Shown: positions 31,736 through 40,880 of the stretch, piece by piece | How the letters are laid out: each line of letters begins with the position of its first letter | Position numbering within the stretch: the first letter of the stretch is position 1 | Source: Cobetia amphilecti | Lineage (GTDB): Bacteria > Pseudomonadota > Gammaproteobacteria > Pseudomonadales > Halomonadaceae | Length of the DNA: 64,000 nucleotides | NCBI RefSeq assembly: GCF_020217465.1 | Contig: NZ_CP084115.1 | Span: forward strand, 868,001-932,000 | Direction: 5' to 3' | Notes under the pieces: model-generated | Database searches by the model: none | What the model was told of the DNA's origin: nothing | What the model saw: only the letters and a program-made list of their open reading frames with translations | Translations under genes and position numbers: made by a program

Positions 31736-33022
31736 TCAGCGCTGGTGGATATGTGACATCACGCCAATCTCCAGCTTGCCAAACCACTCAAGCCCTGCTG
31801 CAAGGCGTTCCATCTCGACGATTGATGCGTTGCGCGAGTCAGTGTCGTGGTTACATTGCAGAGCCGTTTCCGAGGCGGCTTGCGTAGCACAACTTGGCAG
31901 CTCCAGCAGGATATCCACATGCGGGGCCGACGAGTCGGTGTCAGCAGGTGTAGTGGCATGGTTGACGTAATGCAGGGTGAGGCCGCTGCGCGCCTGCCAG
32001 AGAGGTGATTGCTGCCAGCATTTCTCGAGTGCGGCGATGATGTCGCTACGCAGGGGCAGGGGCTGCTGCAGCGTGGGCTGCGCCAGGCTAGCCTGGCCGA
32101 GATGCGAGTCGTCTTCAGGGTCGATGTGATAGAGCACATCACTGAGCTGAGGGAATTCGGCCTTGAGGCGAGCCACGGCGTGATGGCCGATGGCATGGCC
32201 TTCCGAGACGCTGATGCGTGGCGCGACCAGCAGGTGGACTTCGAGCACGATACGGCCGGCCAGCGTGCGGCTGCGCAGGTCATGTGCACCACGCACCTCC
32301 GGCAGTGACAGCAAGCACTCACGCATGGCGTGTTGCTGTTCGCGTGGCAGGGCGGTGTCGATCAGTTCGCGTGAGGCCTCCCAGGCCAATGAGGTGCCGA
32401 TCTTGCCTACCATCACGCCAACGACGACCGCCGCGATGCCATCCAGCCAGCTGGCCCCCAGCTGGGTACCGATCAGGCCTATCAGCACCGCCACAGTAGA
32501 GAGCGCATCGCTGCGCGAGTGCCAGGCATTGGCTTCCAGCAGCTTGGATTTCTGCTTGCGCGCGACCTTCAGCGTGGCGCGAAAGATACCTTCCTTGCCG
32601 AGCAGCGAGATGATCGCGATGCCGATGCCCAGCGCGCCGGGTAGCGGAATGGTCAGTGAGCCGAACATCAGCTCCCAGCTGCGCAGGATACCTTCCCAGC
32701 CAATGGCGCCCGCCACGGCCAGCAGCAGGCTGCCGAGCACCAGGGTGCCGAGCGTCTCGATGCGCTCATGCCCCCACGGATGTGAGCGATCCGGTGCCTG
32801 GCGGCCGTAGTGAGTCGCCACCAACACGAAGGCGTCTGTCACGAGGTCTGACAGGGAATGGATGCCATCGGCGATCAGCGCCTGCGAGCCGACCAGCTTG
32901 CCGATGACAAGCTTTGCGACACCCAGCACGCCATCCAGCGCCGCGCCGATCAAGGTGATGCGCTGTGCTTCACGCTTGGCGCTTGCCGTGCTGGCGGCAT
33001 CTGCGGGTGACGATTGAGGCAT
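31736..33022 (-). CDS. Cation diffusion facilitator (CDF) family transporter
   Basis: Inner-membrane divalent metal/proton antiporter of 428 residues. The CDF signature is LIADGIHSLSDLVTDAFVL, with the transmembrane metal-site Asp residues; HPWGHERIETLGTL follows. A second metal-site helix appears as LEANAWHSRSDALST. About six membrane segments occur in the first 220 residues. A cytoplasmic domain follows (LEVHLLVAPRISVSEGHAIG). The C-terminus is about 100 residues longer than a minimal CDF and has no obvious motif. Which metal is moved cannot be read from the sequence. Confidence 0.93.
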   Translation of the reverse strand: MPQSSPADAASTASAKREAQRITLIGAALDGVLGVAKLVIGKLVGSQALIADGIHSLSDLVTDAFVLVATHYGRQAPDRSHPWGHERIETLGTLVLGSLLLAVAGAIGWEGILRSWELMFGSLTIPLPGALGIGIAIISLLGKEGIFRATLKVARKQKSKLLEANAWHSRSDALSTVAVLIGLIGTQLGASWLDGIAAVVVGVMVGKIGTSLAWEASRELIDTALPREQQHAMRECLLSLPEVRGAHDLRSRTLAGRIVLEVHLLVAPRISVSEGHAIGHHAVARLKAEFPQLSDVLYHIDPEDDSHLGQASLAQPTLQQPLPLRSDIIAALEKCWQQSPLWQARSGLTLHYVNHATTPADTDSSAPHVDILLELPSCATQAASETALQCNHDTDSRNASIVEMERLAAGLEWFGKLEIGVMSHIHQR

Positions 33023-33095
33023 GGGAAGGCTCGCTCAAAGGGGAGTCGGGGGCGCCATGAAGTCAGCGCCTACTTCTGCGCAGGTCGGGCAGGAG

Positions 33096-34655
33096 TCAGC
33101 GCACACAGCTGTCTTCAGAGATCTCGCCGCTGGGGCGCAGGCGCCGCGCGAGGCTGTCAACGCCGATATTGAGTATGGCGGTGAGCACCAGCAAGGCAAA
33201 TGCCTGATCAAACATCAGGTATTCGAAGCTAGAGTCGATATGGAAGCCCAGCGTTACCACCCCCAGCATGCCGAGAATGGCCGTCTCGCGAATGATGGTC
33301 TCGGCGCGGTAGAGCAGCAATGCGAACATGCCGGGAGCGACACGCGGGTTGAGCTCATAGAGCCAGCATTCGAACTTGCCCTGCGGGCGGCTGGGCGGCA
33401 GCTGAATCTGGTTGGCATGGCGAGCACACAGGAAGGCGATAATCGCACCGTTGTGCAGCGCCAGCGCCAGCCAGGCGGGCAGCAGTGAGGGCCCCAACAG
33501 CAACAGCAGGATGAAGGCCAGTATTAACTCCGGCGTGGTGCGCAGGAAGATCAGCAGGCCGTTGGTCGAGTGTTGCGAGAGACGATTGCCCACGTGGCGG
33601 CTGGCCAGCGGCCATAGCAGCATGGCGATCAGCAGACTGCCGGCGGTGCCCAGCAGGCCGAGCAGTAAGGTGTTACCGATGGCGGGCAGCAGATCGGGCA
33701 GGTGGCTTGCCCACTGCAGCAGGCCTGTCGCGAGCTCGCCCGAGGTCAGCGACTCGAATGATGCATTGACCAGCGGCGCCGGCCAGATGTCATGGCTGAT
33801 GAAGCGCCACAGCAGGGTCGGGCTGATATCGGGCCATGGCCCCAGCCACCAGAGGCTGGCGATGGCCAGTACCGGCAATACCCGACGGTGCCCCCACCAT
33901 GGGAGCGTGGCGATTAGCAGATAGAAGATCCACAGCAGAGCGCCCGCCTCGGCGTAACGGCCCTCGCGAAAGGCGCTTTCCAGATAGAAGCCCAGCGTGG
34001 GCAAGCCGACGAAACCGAGCAGAACACTGGCGCGCAGTCCGCATTCGAAGCGATAGCGGGTGTAGCTGGCCATGCGCCGCCACGCCATCGGCAGTTCAGC
34101 ATACACAAAGCGCATCGCGCGCGAGCTGGCCCAGGGCAGTGCCTTGAGTGGCGCCTGCGGCAGTTGTTCGAGAATCTCAGCATAGACCTTGGCGAAGGTC
34201 GCGGCATAGGGAATCGTGATCGCCGCCAATGCCGTGGCGGCCGACAGCCCGAACACCTGCAGCAACAGCAGCGCCCAGAACAGCTCATGTACCGCTCGCA
34301 GCCCGGCACAGATGCCCCGCAGCAAGCGTGAGCGAGAGTAGACCAATGCCAATGGCAGCCCGATCAGCGCACCCAGCAGGGTGCCCCACAGCGCAAAAGC
34401 GATGGTCAGGATCAGAGCGTGCAGCGGGGATTCCAGCGCGCCGGGAGCCGGCGACGCCAGACCCGTCAGCATGCGGCCCAGTTCCTGCCAGGGATCGCGC
34501 GAGGTAACGGAGAGATCGGCGAAGGGCACCAGTACCAGCATGGCGATGACCAGACCACCACCGAGGTGCAACAGGCGCGCACCGTCACTGCGTGCCTGCC
34601 ACCAGCGAGGAGGATGGCGCAGCTCTGCCGTCATGGTGGAGGGGTCAGCTGACAT
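33096..34655 (-). CDS. Fused double-domain PhnE-like ABC transporter permease
   Basis: Inner-membrane permease of 519 residues made of two PhnE-like halves. The first half (about 20-260) contains ESPLHALILTIAFALWGTLLGALIGLPLAL and the GFVGLPTLGFYLESAFREGRY end motif. The second half (about 290-510) ends GMLGVVTLGFHIDSSFEYLMFDQ, the same motif again. Single-domain PhnE proteins are about 260-290 residues, so this looks like a fused pair that could act without a partner subunit. It overlaps the ATPase gene by eleven bases; a second start at 34634 is possible. Phosphonate, phosphite and selenate-type importers share this family. Confidence 0.88.
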   Translation of the reverse strand: MSADPSTMTAELRHPPRWWQARSDGARLLHLGGGLVIAMLVLVPFADLSVTSRDPWQELGRMLTGLASPAPGALESPLHALILTIAFALWGTLLGALIGLPLALVYSRSRLLRGICAGLRAVHELFWALLLLQVFGLSAATALAAITIPYAATFAKVYAEILEQLPQAPLKALPWASSRAMRFVYAELPMAWRRMASYTRYRFECGLRASVLLGFVGLPTLGFYLESAFREGRYAEAGALLWIFYLLIATLPWWGHRRVLPVLAIASLWWLGPWPDISPTLLWRFISHDIWPAPLVNASFESLTSGELATGLLQWASHLPDLLPAIGNTLLLGLLGTAGSLLIAMLLWPLASRHVGNRLSQHSTNGLLIFLRTTPELILAFILLLLLGPSLLPAWLALALHNGAIIAFLCARHANQIQLPPSRPQGKFECWLYELNPRVAPGMFALLLYRAETIIRETAILGMLGVVTLGFHIDSSFEYLMFDQAFALLVLTAILNIGVDSLARRLRPSGEISEDSCVR

Positions 34656-35373
34656 CGGATGACTCGCGGGTCGCCGCAGCGGGGTACAGGAAATCCAAGT
34701 CGCCAGGCGTCAGTCCGTCGGTCGCGACATCCAGCAGCACGTGCCCCTGACCGTCAGCCTGTTTGCCAAGCCCGATCACGCGCGTGAAGTGAGTGAGCGC
34801 CAACTCGCGCTGATGAAGCGCTACCACGCTGGTGGCGTGGCGGGCGTGAATCAGCTGGATCAACTGGCTGGCCTGATGTGGGTCCACGCTTGCGACGGGC
34901 TCGTCACCGAGGAACAGGTCATGGCCCTGATAGAGCGCGCGTGCGATGGCGACACGCTGGCGCTGACCGCCGGAAAGCGCCTCGACGGAGCGCTCCATCA
35001 GGCCGGCAATACCCAGCGGTTCGCACAATGTGGCAACCGCCTGCCAATGAGCCGGTTTCGGGCGCAGCAGATTGAGCAGGTTGGTCAGCCGTGAGTGCTG
35101 GTCCAACCGGCCCATGAAGATGTTGTGGTAGACCGACAATTGCGGCACTAGCCCCTGGCGTTGAGGGCACCAGGCGGCTGCTACGTCGCGCTGTTGCAGC
35201 GCGGCGCGCAGGGCTTCCAGCAGCGTGGACTTGCCTGCGCCACTGGCGCCGAGCAGGGCGATGCGCTCGCCCGGCAGGAGGCGAATATCCAGATCACGCA
35301 GGACCACCTCGGCGCCATGGCCGAGGTGGTCCTGCGAAAGGTGCAGCAGTGGAGAGGGTGTTTCCTGGGTCAT
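34645..35373 (-). CDS. PhnC-like ABC transporter ATP-binding protein
   Basis: The nucleotide-binding subunit of 242 residues. Walker A is GASGAGKST, the signature motif is ALSGGQRQRVAIARAL, Walker B is LFLGDEPVASVD, and the switch histidine is in VVALHQRE. The start at 35373 lies four bases beyond the phnD-like stop; a longer open frame overlaps that gene. It resembles PhnC in domain layout. It should pair with the fused permease at 33096 and the binding protein at 35378. Confidence 0.9.
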   Translation of the reverse strand: MTQETPSPLLHLSQDHLGHGAEVVLRDLDIRLLPGERIALLGASGAGKSTLLEALRAALQQRDVAAAWCPQRQGLVPQLSVYHNIFMGRLDQHSRLTNLLNLLRPKPAHWQAVATLCEPLGIAGLMERSVEALSGGQRQRVAIARALYQGHDLFLGDEPVASVDPHQASQLIQLIHARHATSVVALHQRELALTHFTRVIGLGKQADGQGHVLLDVATDGLTPGDLDFLYPAAATRESSDVS

Positions 35374-35377
35374 GAGC

Positions 35378-36277
35378 TCAGCGCAGCAGACCGAGCTGCT
35401 CACCGACGGTCTTGATCGGCGCGTAGTCATCGTTGCTGGCCGGAATGAAGCCGGAGCGCGGGAAGCTCTCGAGCAGGTCCGGGTCCTTCATGTCCAGCAG
35501 CGCCTGGGTGACGTGGGCGGTGAAGTCCGTGCCGAAGTGGCTGTCGGCATCACCACGAATCGTCCACTGATAATCCGGGTAGGCCGGTGTCTGCCACAGC
35601 ACCTGCACCTTGCTCGGGTCGACCTTGCCGTCCTTGACGGCCGCTTCCCACACCGCGAAGTTGACCGCGCCCACGTCGTAGGTACCGGCGGCGACCAGTG
35701 CGATGGTGCGGGAGTGATCGCCGGAGAAGCCGACGCGGCTGAACAGGGCGTCCGGGGCCTGCTGGAACTGCTCGCGCAGATAGTATTCCGGCATCAGGCG
35801 GCCCGAAGTGGAGGTCTTGGCGCCGAAGGTAAAGGAGTGGCCTTCGACGGAGTCGGGCAAGGCATCCAGCGGCTCGGCGGCATCGCCGGCCAGCTTGAGG
35901 TCGCGACGCGCGATGAAGTAGCTGCGGAAGGCAGCGTCTTCCACGCCTTGGGCGATGGCGACGGAGCCCGGCACCATCTGACGCGCCTGAACACCAGTCA
36001 GGCCGCCGAACCAGGCCATCTGGATCTGATCGTTGCGGAAGGCGCTGACGGCGGCGCTGTAGGATTTGACCGGCACATACTCGACATCGACGCCCAGCTT
36101 CTCTTCCAGATAGTCGGCGACCTTGTCGAAACGCTCGACCAGGCGTGACTCGTCTTCATCCGGAATCGCCGTGAACTTGAAGGTGTCGGCCTGAGCCAGA
36201 CTCATGGTCACGGGAAGGGCGGAAATCAGGGTCAGAGCAGCAGTGGCCAGCCAGCGCATGGGAAGCATCCTCAGCAT
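35378..36277 (-). CDS. PhnD-like periplasmic substrate-binding protein
   Basis: A 299-residue binding protein with a signal peptide (MRWLATAALTLISALPVTMSLAQA, cleavage near residue 30). IPDEDESRLVERFDKVADYLEEKLGVDVEYV, the QMAWFGGLTGVQAR stretch and GTYDVGAVN are typical of the PhnD-like/phosphonate family. Some relatives with this pattern are annotated as selenate-type binding proteins, so the ligand could be a phosphonate, phosphite or another oxyanion. No C-P lyase, phosphite dehydrogenase or selenium genes are nearby to decide. It is the first gene of the phnD-phnC-phnE-like operon. Confidence 0.88.
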   Translation of the reverse strand: MLRMLPMRWLATAALTLISALPVTMSLAQADTFKFTAIPDEDESRLVERFDKVADYLEEKLGVDVEYVPVKSYSAAVSAFRNDQIQMAWFGGLTGVQARQMVPGSVAIAQGVEDAAFRSYFIARRDLKLAGDAAEPLDALPDSVEGHSFTFGAKTSTSGRLMPEYYLREQFQQAPDALFSRVGFSGDHSRTIALVAAGTYDVGAVNFAVWEAAVKDGKVDPSKVQVLWQTPAYPDYQWTIRGDADSHFGTDFTAHVTQALLDMKDPDLLESFPRSGFIPASNDDYAPIKTVGEQLGLLR

Positions 36278-36479
36278 TCACGACATGAGACATCATGCGG
36301 CGAGCACCGCATGTCAGGGGGTATGGCGCGTATTGTTGTGTCTTGATCACGCGGGTGCAAGCCCCGCGCCATGCCTGAAGGATCGCTCAAGTGACGCTGA
36401 AGAGTCAGTAGCGCGTTGAATGGCTGCGCAGGAAGAGCTCATTTGCCGTGGCTGGGGTTGATGACTTGGTGGCTATTGC

Positions 36480-37337
36480 TCAAGACTCCGGTGGGAAACG
36501 GGTGTCCTTCAAGCTGTCCTTGATCTTCTTGAGGTGCTGTTGGAAGTCTTCTCCACGGCGCAGCGTCACGCCGGTGGCCAGCACGTCGATCAGGGCCAGG
36601 TGGATCATGCGTGAGGTCATCGGCATATAGATATCGGTGTCTTCCGGCGCCATGACTTCCAGCACTTCGGTGCACTCGCGTGCCAGCGGAGAGTCCGGTG
36701 CGGTGATGCCCAGTACCGCGGCGCCATTGCTGCGTGCGAGCTTGGCGATATCGACCAGCTCACGGGTGCGTCCGGTGTAGGAGATGATCACGATCACGTC
36801 GCCGGTATGGCAGGCGGCGGCCACCATGCGCTGCATGAGCACATCTTCATAGGCCATGACCGGCAGGTTGAAGCGGAAGAACTTGTGCTGGGCATCCGCC
36901 GCGACCGGGCCTGAGGCGCCAAGGCCGAAGAAGCAGATCTGCTTGGCCTGGCTCAGGTAGTCGACGGCGCGTTCGATGCGTCTGGGGTCCAGTGCGCGAC
37001 GGGCATCGTCGAGCGCGGCCACGGTGGCGCCGAGAATCTTGTCGCCATAGGCGGCGGCATCATCGTTCTGATCGACACTGCGTGACACATAGGGCGTGCC
37101 GCCGGCCAGGCTCTGGGCCAGCTTGATCTTGAAGTCGGGGAAGCCCTTGGCATCGAAGTTGCGACAGAAGCGGTTGACGGTCGGCTCACTGACCAGTGAG
37201 GCCTGAGCGAGCGCCGCGATGCTCATGCCGGTGGCCGCAGCCGGGTCCGCCAGAATGACGTCGGCGACCTTGCGCTCGGAGCGATTGAGCTCGTCGAGAC
37301 GTTCACGGATGCGATTGATGAGGTCGTGTACTGCCAT
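36480..37337 (-). CDS. hexR: RpiR-family regulator HexR
   Basis: Transcriptional regulator of 285 residues from ATG 37337. The N-terminal helix-turn-helix ([39 protein letters not shown]) is that of RpiR/HexR. The sugar-phosphate isomerase (SIS) domain follows, with [19 protein letters not shown] and [13 protein letters not shown]. In pseudomonads and relatives HexR represses zwf, pgl and eda and is released by KDPG. The divergent zwf-pgl-eda operon makes that role very likely here. Confidence 0.94.
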   Translation of the reverse strand: MAVHDLINRIRERLDELNRSERKVADVILADPAAATGMSIAALAQASLVSEPTVNRFCRNFDAKGFPDFKIKLAQSLAGGTPYVSRSVDQNDDAAAYGDKILGATVAALDDARRALDPRRIERAVDYLSQAKQICFFGLGASGPVAADAQHKFFRFNLPVMAYEDVLMQRMVAAACHTGDVIVIISYTGRTRELVDIAKLARSNGAAVLGITAPDSPLARECTEVLEVMAPEDTDIYMPMTSRMIHLALIDVLATGVTLRRGEDFQQHLKKIKDSLKDTRFPPES

Positions 37338-37727
37338 TCGCCTGTTACCCTGCCATTGTGTAGTGAAATAACTACGTAATCTGGGCATCCTAGCCTCACT
37401 CGTCTGGTAGGCCAAGCATCTCTTTGGGTCACTTGCTGATCCAAGGGCGCGAAGGACGAGGCGAAAGCGAAAGCGCCGCTGACTACCACTTTTAGGTAAG
37501 TTTACCTATTTGTGGGGCGAATTGTCTTGAGTGACAGCGGCGTTATCGCTACATTTGTTGTTAATATAACCAGCCATGTATCGCCAACGCCTTCCCGGTG
37601 CCGTGTGTCATTCGAGCCTCTCCTCGCCGCGCCAGCCTGCGCAGCCTTCCAGGAAGCGGGTTCGAAGTCGCCCACCTTGTCGGTCATTTCGGCATACAGG
37701 GCAGTTTCGACGGGAGAAATCGGCGGC
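37338..37727. promoter_or_regulatory. Divergent hexR/zwf control region
   Basis: A 390-bp non-coding region. Two inverted repeats stand out. One is TGTAGT-N6-ACTACG at 37359-37376, about 20 bases upstream of the hexR start. The other is TAGGTAA-GT-TTACCTA at 37493-37508, a perfect 16-bp palindrome about 220 bases before zwf. Either could be an operator; the first is similar to, but wider than, published HexR-type sites. A GTG-rich open frame runs through the right part into zwf but has no ribosome binding site. GGGAGA precedes the zwf ATG. Confidence 0.5.
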
Positions 37728-39218
37728 ATGAGTTCCGACATCATTCCGGGCGTGGATATTGCCCTGTTCGGCGCCTTGGGCGACCTCGCCAAGCGCAAGC
37801 TATATCCAGCCCTCTATCACCTCGACCGTGACGGTCTGCTCGAGAAGGCAACCCGCCTGATCGGTCTGGCGCGTCAGGATGTCAGCCTCGAATCCTTCAA
37901 GGACACCGTGCAGGCGGCGCTCAAGGAGCGCGTCAAGCCGGAACACCTCGAGAAGGAATGCATCGAGCGCTTCCTCTCTCGCATCAGCTATGCGGCGCTG
38001 GACTTCAGTACCGTGGAAGGCTATTCCGCGATCGCCGATTGGCGAGTGGATGACAAGGGCAAGCCGTCGCCGCGCCCGCTGATGATCTATCTGTCCGTAC
38101 CGTCGCGTATCTACGGCGACATCAGCAGCAATCTGCAGGCAGCTGGCTGCCTCGACGAGCACTCGCGTGTCGTGGTCGAGAAGCCGATCGGCTCTGATCT
38201 GGAGAGCTCGCGCGTCGTCAACGACGCGATCGGCGCCGTCTTCCACGAATCCCAGATCTACCGTATCGATCACTATCTGGGCAAGGAAACCGTCCAGAAC
38301 CTGATCGCGCTGCGCTTCGCCAACCCGATGTTCGGCAATCAGTGGAATCAGAACCAGATTTCCCACGTCGAGATCACCGTGGCGGAGAAGGTCGGCATCG
38401 AAGGGCGCTGGGGCTACTTCGATCAGGCCGGTCAGCTGCGTGACATGGTGCAGAACCACCTGCTGCAGCTGCTGTGTCTGATCGCGATGGACCCGCCGTC
38501 CAACCTGGACGCGGACGCCATTCGTGACGAGAAGGTCAAGGTGCTCAAGGCGTTGCGCCCGATCACCGGCGAGCGTCTCAACACGGATCTGGTGCGTGGC
38601 CAGTACATCGCGGGTGCCGTCGACGGCCAGCACGTGCCGGGCTATCTCGAGGAAGAGGGCGCCAACACCGAATCCCAGACCGAGACCTTCGTGGCCTTCA
38701 AGACCGAAGTCTCCAACTGGCGCTGGGCCGGTGTGCCGTTCTACCTGCGGACCGGCAAGCGCATGCCGGAGAAGCTGTCACAGATCGTGATCCACTTCCG
38801 TCAGCAGCCGCACTACATCTTCGATCCGGACCAGCGCTCGCTGGCGGCCAACAAGCTGATCATTCGTCTTCAGCCGTCCGAAGGCATCTCCCTGCAGGTG
38901 CTGACCAAGGACTCCGGTCTCGACAAGGGCATGCGTCTGCGCCCGGGGCCGCTGGATCTCGACTTCAACAGCGCCTTCCCCAAGCGCCGTATTCCGGAAG
39001 CTTACGAACGTCTGCTGCTGGAGGTCATCAAGGGCCAGCAGTATCTGTTCGTGCGTCGCGACGAGATCGAACACGCCTGGCGCTGGGTCGATACCCTCAT
39101 CGATGGCTGGGAATCCCGCGCCGCCACGCCGCGCCGTTATCCGGCCGGCTCCTGGGGGCCCGTCTCCTCGATTGCGATGATCACGCGCGACGGTCGCAGC
39201 TGGTATGAGGAGTATTGA
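37728..39218 (+). CDS. zwf: Glucose-6-phosphate 1-dehydrogenase Zwf
   Basis: Oxidises glucose-6-phosphate to 6-phosphogluconolactone, feeding the Entner-Doudoroff and pentose-phosphate pathways. ATG 37728 gives 496 residues and begins just before the nucleotide-binding fold ([21 protein letters not shown]). The active-site motif RIDHYLGKE contains H182. [15 protein letters not shown] is another family motif. It is the first gene of zwf-pgl-eda and ends two bases before pgl. Confidence 0.98.
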   Translation: MSSDIIPGVDIALFGALGDLAKRKLYPALYHLDRDGLLEKATRLIGLARQDVSLESFKDTVQAALKERVKPEHLEKECIERFLSRISYAALDFSTVEGYSAIADWRVDDKGKPSPRPLMIYLSVPSRIYGDISSNLQAAGCLDEHSRVVVEKPIGSDLESSRVVNDAIGAVFHESQIYRIDHYLGKETVQNLIALRFANPMFGNQWNQNQISHVEITVAEKVGIEGRWGYFDQAGQLRDMVQNHLLQLLCLIAMDPPSNLDADAIRDEKVKVLKALRPITGERLNTDLVRGQYIAGAVDGQHVPGYLEEEGANTESQTETFVAFKTEVSNWRWAGVPFYLRTGKRMPEKLSQIVIHFRQQPHYIFDPDQRSLAANKLIIRLQPSEGISLQVLTKDSGLDKGMRLRPGPLDLDFNSAFPKRRIPEAYERLLLEVIKGQQYLFVRRDEIEHAWRWVDTLIDGWESRAATPRRYPAGSWGPVSSIAMITRDGRSWYEEY

Positions 39219-39219
39219 G

Positions 39220-39912
39220 ATGAGCGCCACTGTGACTGAGCAGGACCCGCGCGTACAGACCGCACACAGTCTCGCCGAGTATCTGGCCGCTGCCTTGCGT
39301 GCTGATCTCGACGTTGATCCGTCAGCGCGTGCGCTGCTGGTGGTTTCCGGCGGCTCCACGCCCAAGCCGCTGTTTGCCGCGCTGCGCGATAAGCCGCTGG
39401 ACTGGTCGCGTGTCGATATCACCCTCGCCGATGAGCGTTGGGTGAGCGAAGACGCCGATGACAGCAATGCACGCTTCGTGCGTGAGCACCTGCTGAGCGG
39501 TGCGGCCAGTGCCGCCACCTTCCATCCGCTGACCAACGCCGAGGCAGAGCCGGAAGACGGTTGCGCAGAAGTGAGTGCTCGCATCGCGGCGCTCCCCTGG
39601 CCGGCCTCCGCACTGATTCTCGGCATGGGCGGCGATGGCCACACGGCCTCGCTGTTCCCGGATGGTGACCGTCTGCAGGAAGCGCTGACCAGTGCGGATT
39701 GCTGTGTCCCGATGCGTGCACCCAGCGTGCCGCAGGCGCGTATCACGCTGTCTCTCGAGCGTCTGCGCCAGACGCGTCGTACCGTGCTTCATCTCACGGG
39801 GACCGACAAGCAGGCCGTGCTGTCGCGCGCGCTGAGCGACGTCGAGGCGGTCAGTGAACTGCCGATTCGTGCCTTCCTGTCCGCGCCGCTGGCGCTTTAC
39901 TGGGCCCCCTGA
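39220..39912 (+). CDS. pgl: 6-phosphogluconolactonase Pgl
   Basis: Hydrolyses 6-phosphogluconolactone to 6-phosphogluconate. It has 230 residues from ATG 39220; a second ATG five codons upstream lies inside zwf, and the GAGG that precedes 39220 supports the later start. Motifs include LVVSGGSTPKPLF, DITLADERWV and ILGMGGDGHTASLFP, all typical of DevB-type Pgl. The overall fold resembles glucosamine-6-phosphate deaminase. Confidence 0.96.
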   Translation: MSATVTEQDPRVQTAHSLAEYLAAALRADLDVDPSARALLVVSGGSTPKPLFAALRDKPLDWSRVDITLADERWVSEDADDSNARFVREHLLSGAASAATFHPLTNAEAEPEDGCAEVSARIAALPWPASALILGMGGDGHTASLFPDGDRLQEALTSADCCVPMRAPSVPQARITLSLERLRQTRRTVLHLTGTDKQAVLSRALSDVEAVSELPIRAFLSAPLALYWAP

Positions 39913-39968
39913 TCACATCGGCCGCGGCCAGCCACAAGGGAGGCTGGCCGCGGCACAAGGAGAACGCC

Positions 39969-40631
39969 ATGAGCTTTGAAAAACAGCTTCCGTCGACTCG
40001 CACCACCGAGATCGACAGCATCTGCCAGAAAGCCTCCGTGCTGCCGGTGATCGCCGTCGAGCGCATCGAGGACGCCGTACCGCTGGGCAAGGCCCTCTAC
40101 GAAGGTGGCTTGACCGTACTGGAAGTCACGCTGCGTACCGACTGCGCGCTGGAAGCCATCCGTCTGATGCGTGAAGCGCTGCCCAACGCCAGCATCGGTG
40201 CCGGCACCGTGCTGACGCCGGAACAGTATCGCCAGGTGGAAGAGCTGGGTGTCGACTTCATCGTCACGCCGGGCACCACCGAAGCGCTGTACCAGTACGG
40301 CGTGACCAGCAGCGTGCCGATGCTGCCAGGTGTCGCGACCGTCTCGGAGCTGATGACGGGCTGGCAGTACGGTTACCGTCGCTTCAAGTTCTTCCCAGCG
40401 GAAGCCGCGGGCGGCGTCAATGCGATCAAGTCCTTCGGTGGCCCGATCAGCGAAGCTCGCTTCTGCCCGACTGGCGGCATTTCCCTGAGCAACGCCGCCG
40501 ACTACCTCGCGCTCAAGAACGTGATGTGTGTCGGTGGTAGCTGGGTCGCGCCGCAGAAACTGATCGATGCGGGTGACTGGGATGGTATCCGCGAGCTGGC
40601 GCGTGAAGCCTCAGAGCGTTTCCACCGCTGA
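39969..40631 (+). CDS. eda: KDPG aldolase Eda
   Basis: Class I aldolase of 220 residues splitting 2-keto-3-deoxy-6-phosphogluconate into pyruvate and glyceraldehyde-3-phosphate; the same enzyme often acts on KHG. The Schiff-base lysine is K140 in RFKFFPAEAAGG. VLPVIAVERIEDAVPL and GAGTVLTPEQ are typical. AAGGAG lies upstream of the start. No edd is present in the window, so the dehydratase is encoded elsewhere. Confidence 0.97.
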   Translation: MSFEKQLPSTRTTEIDSICQKASVLPVIAVERIEDAVPLGKALYEGGLTVLEVTLRTDCALEAIRLMREALPNASIGAGTVLTPEQYRQVEELGVDFIVTPGTTEALYQYGVTSSVPMLPGVATVSELMTGWQYGYRRFKFFPAEAAGGVNAIKSFGGPISEARFCPTGGISLSNAADYLALKNVMCVGGSWVAPQKLIDAGDWDGIRELAREASERFHR

Positions 40632-40758
40632 AGCCTGATATCTGGATGAGTGCTGGCCACTGATCCAGCGGTTGCCTGCCAACGTCATGCACGCCGTCGT
40701 GCTTGAGGCTGACAGGCTGCCAGTACTGCTCTCTCTCGACAGCTTGGCTGTTGCTTGT

Positions 40759-40788
40759 GACCCGTCTCTCGCGAGGCGGGTCTTTTTT
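40759..40788 (+). terminator. Intrinsic terminator of the zwf-pgl-eda operon
   Basis: GACCCGTCTC pairs with GAGGCGGGTC (one wobble) around a four-base loop and is followed by TTTTTT. On the other strand no T-run follows, so it serves the plus strand only. Confidence 0.9.
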
Positions 40789-40830
40789 ATGCGCGTCATC
40801 TGGGGAGAGAGGCGAGGCTAACTTGTCTGG

Positions 40831-40857
40831 CTGGAGTCGCTGGAGTCGCTGGAGTCG
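40831..40857. repeat. Short tandem repeat, 9-bp unit x 3
   Basis: Three exact copies of CTGGAGTCG followed by a degenerate fourth, in the gap between the eda terminator and the convergent panE-like gene. It does not lie in a gene that I can support. Confidence 0.85.
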
Positions 40858-40880
40858 CTGGGCTGGTTGTGATGCCGGTC

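Noticed and set aside
37512-37727. N-terminal extension of Zwf
   Set aside because: The added 72 residues are not Zwf-like and lie in the control region; ATG 37728 has a ribosome binding site and gives the standard length.
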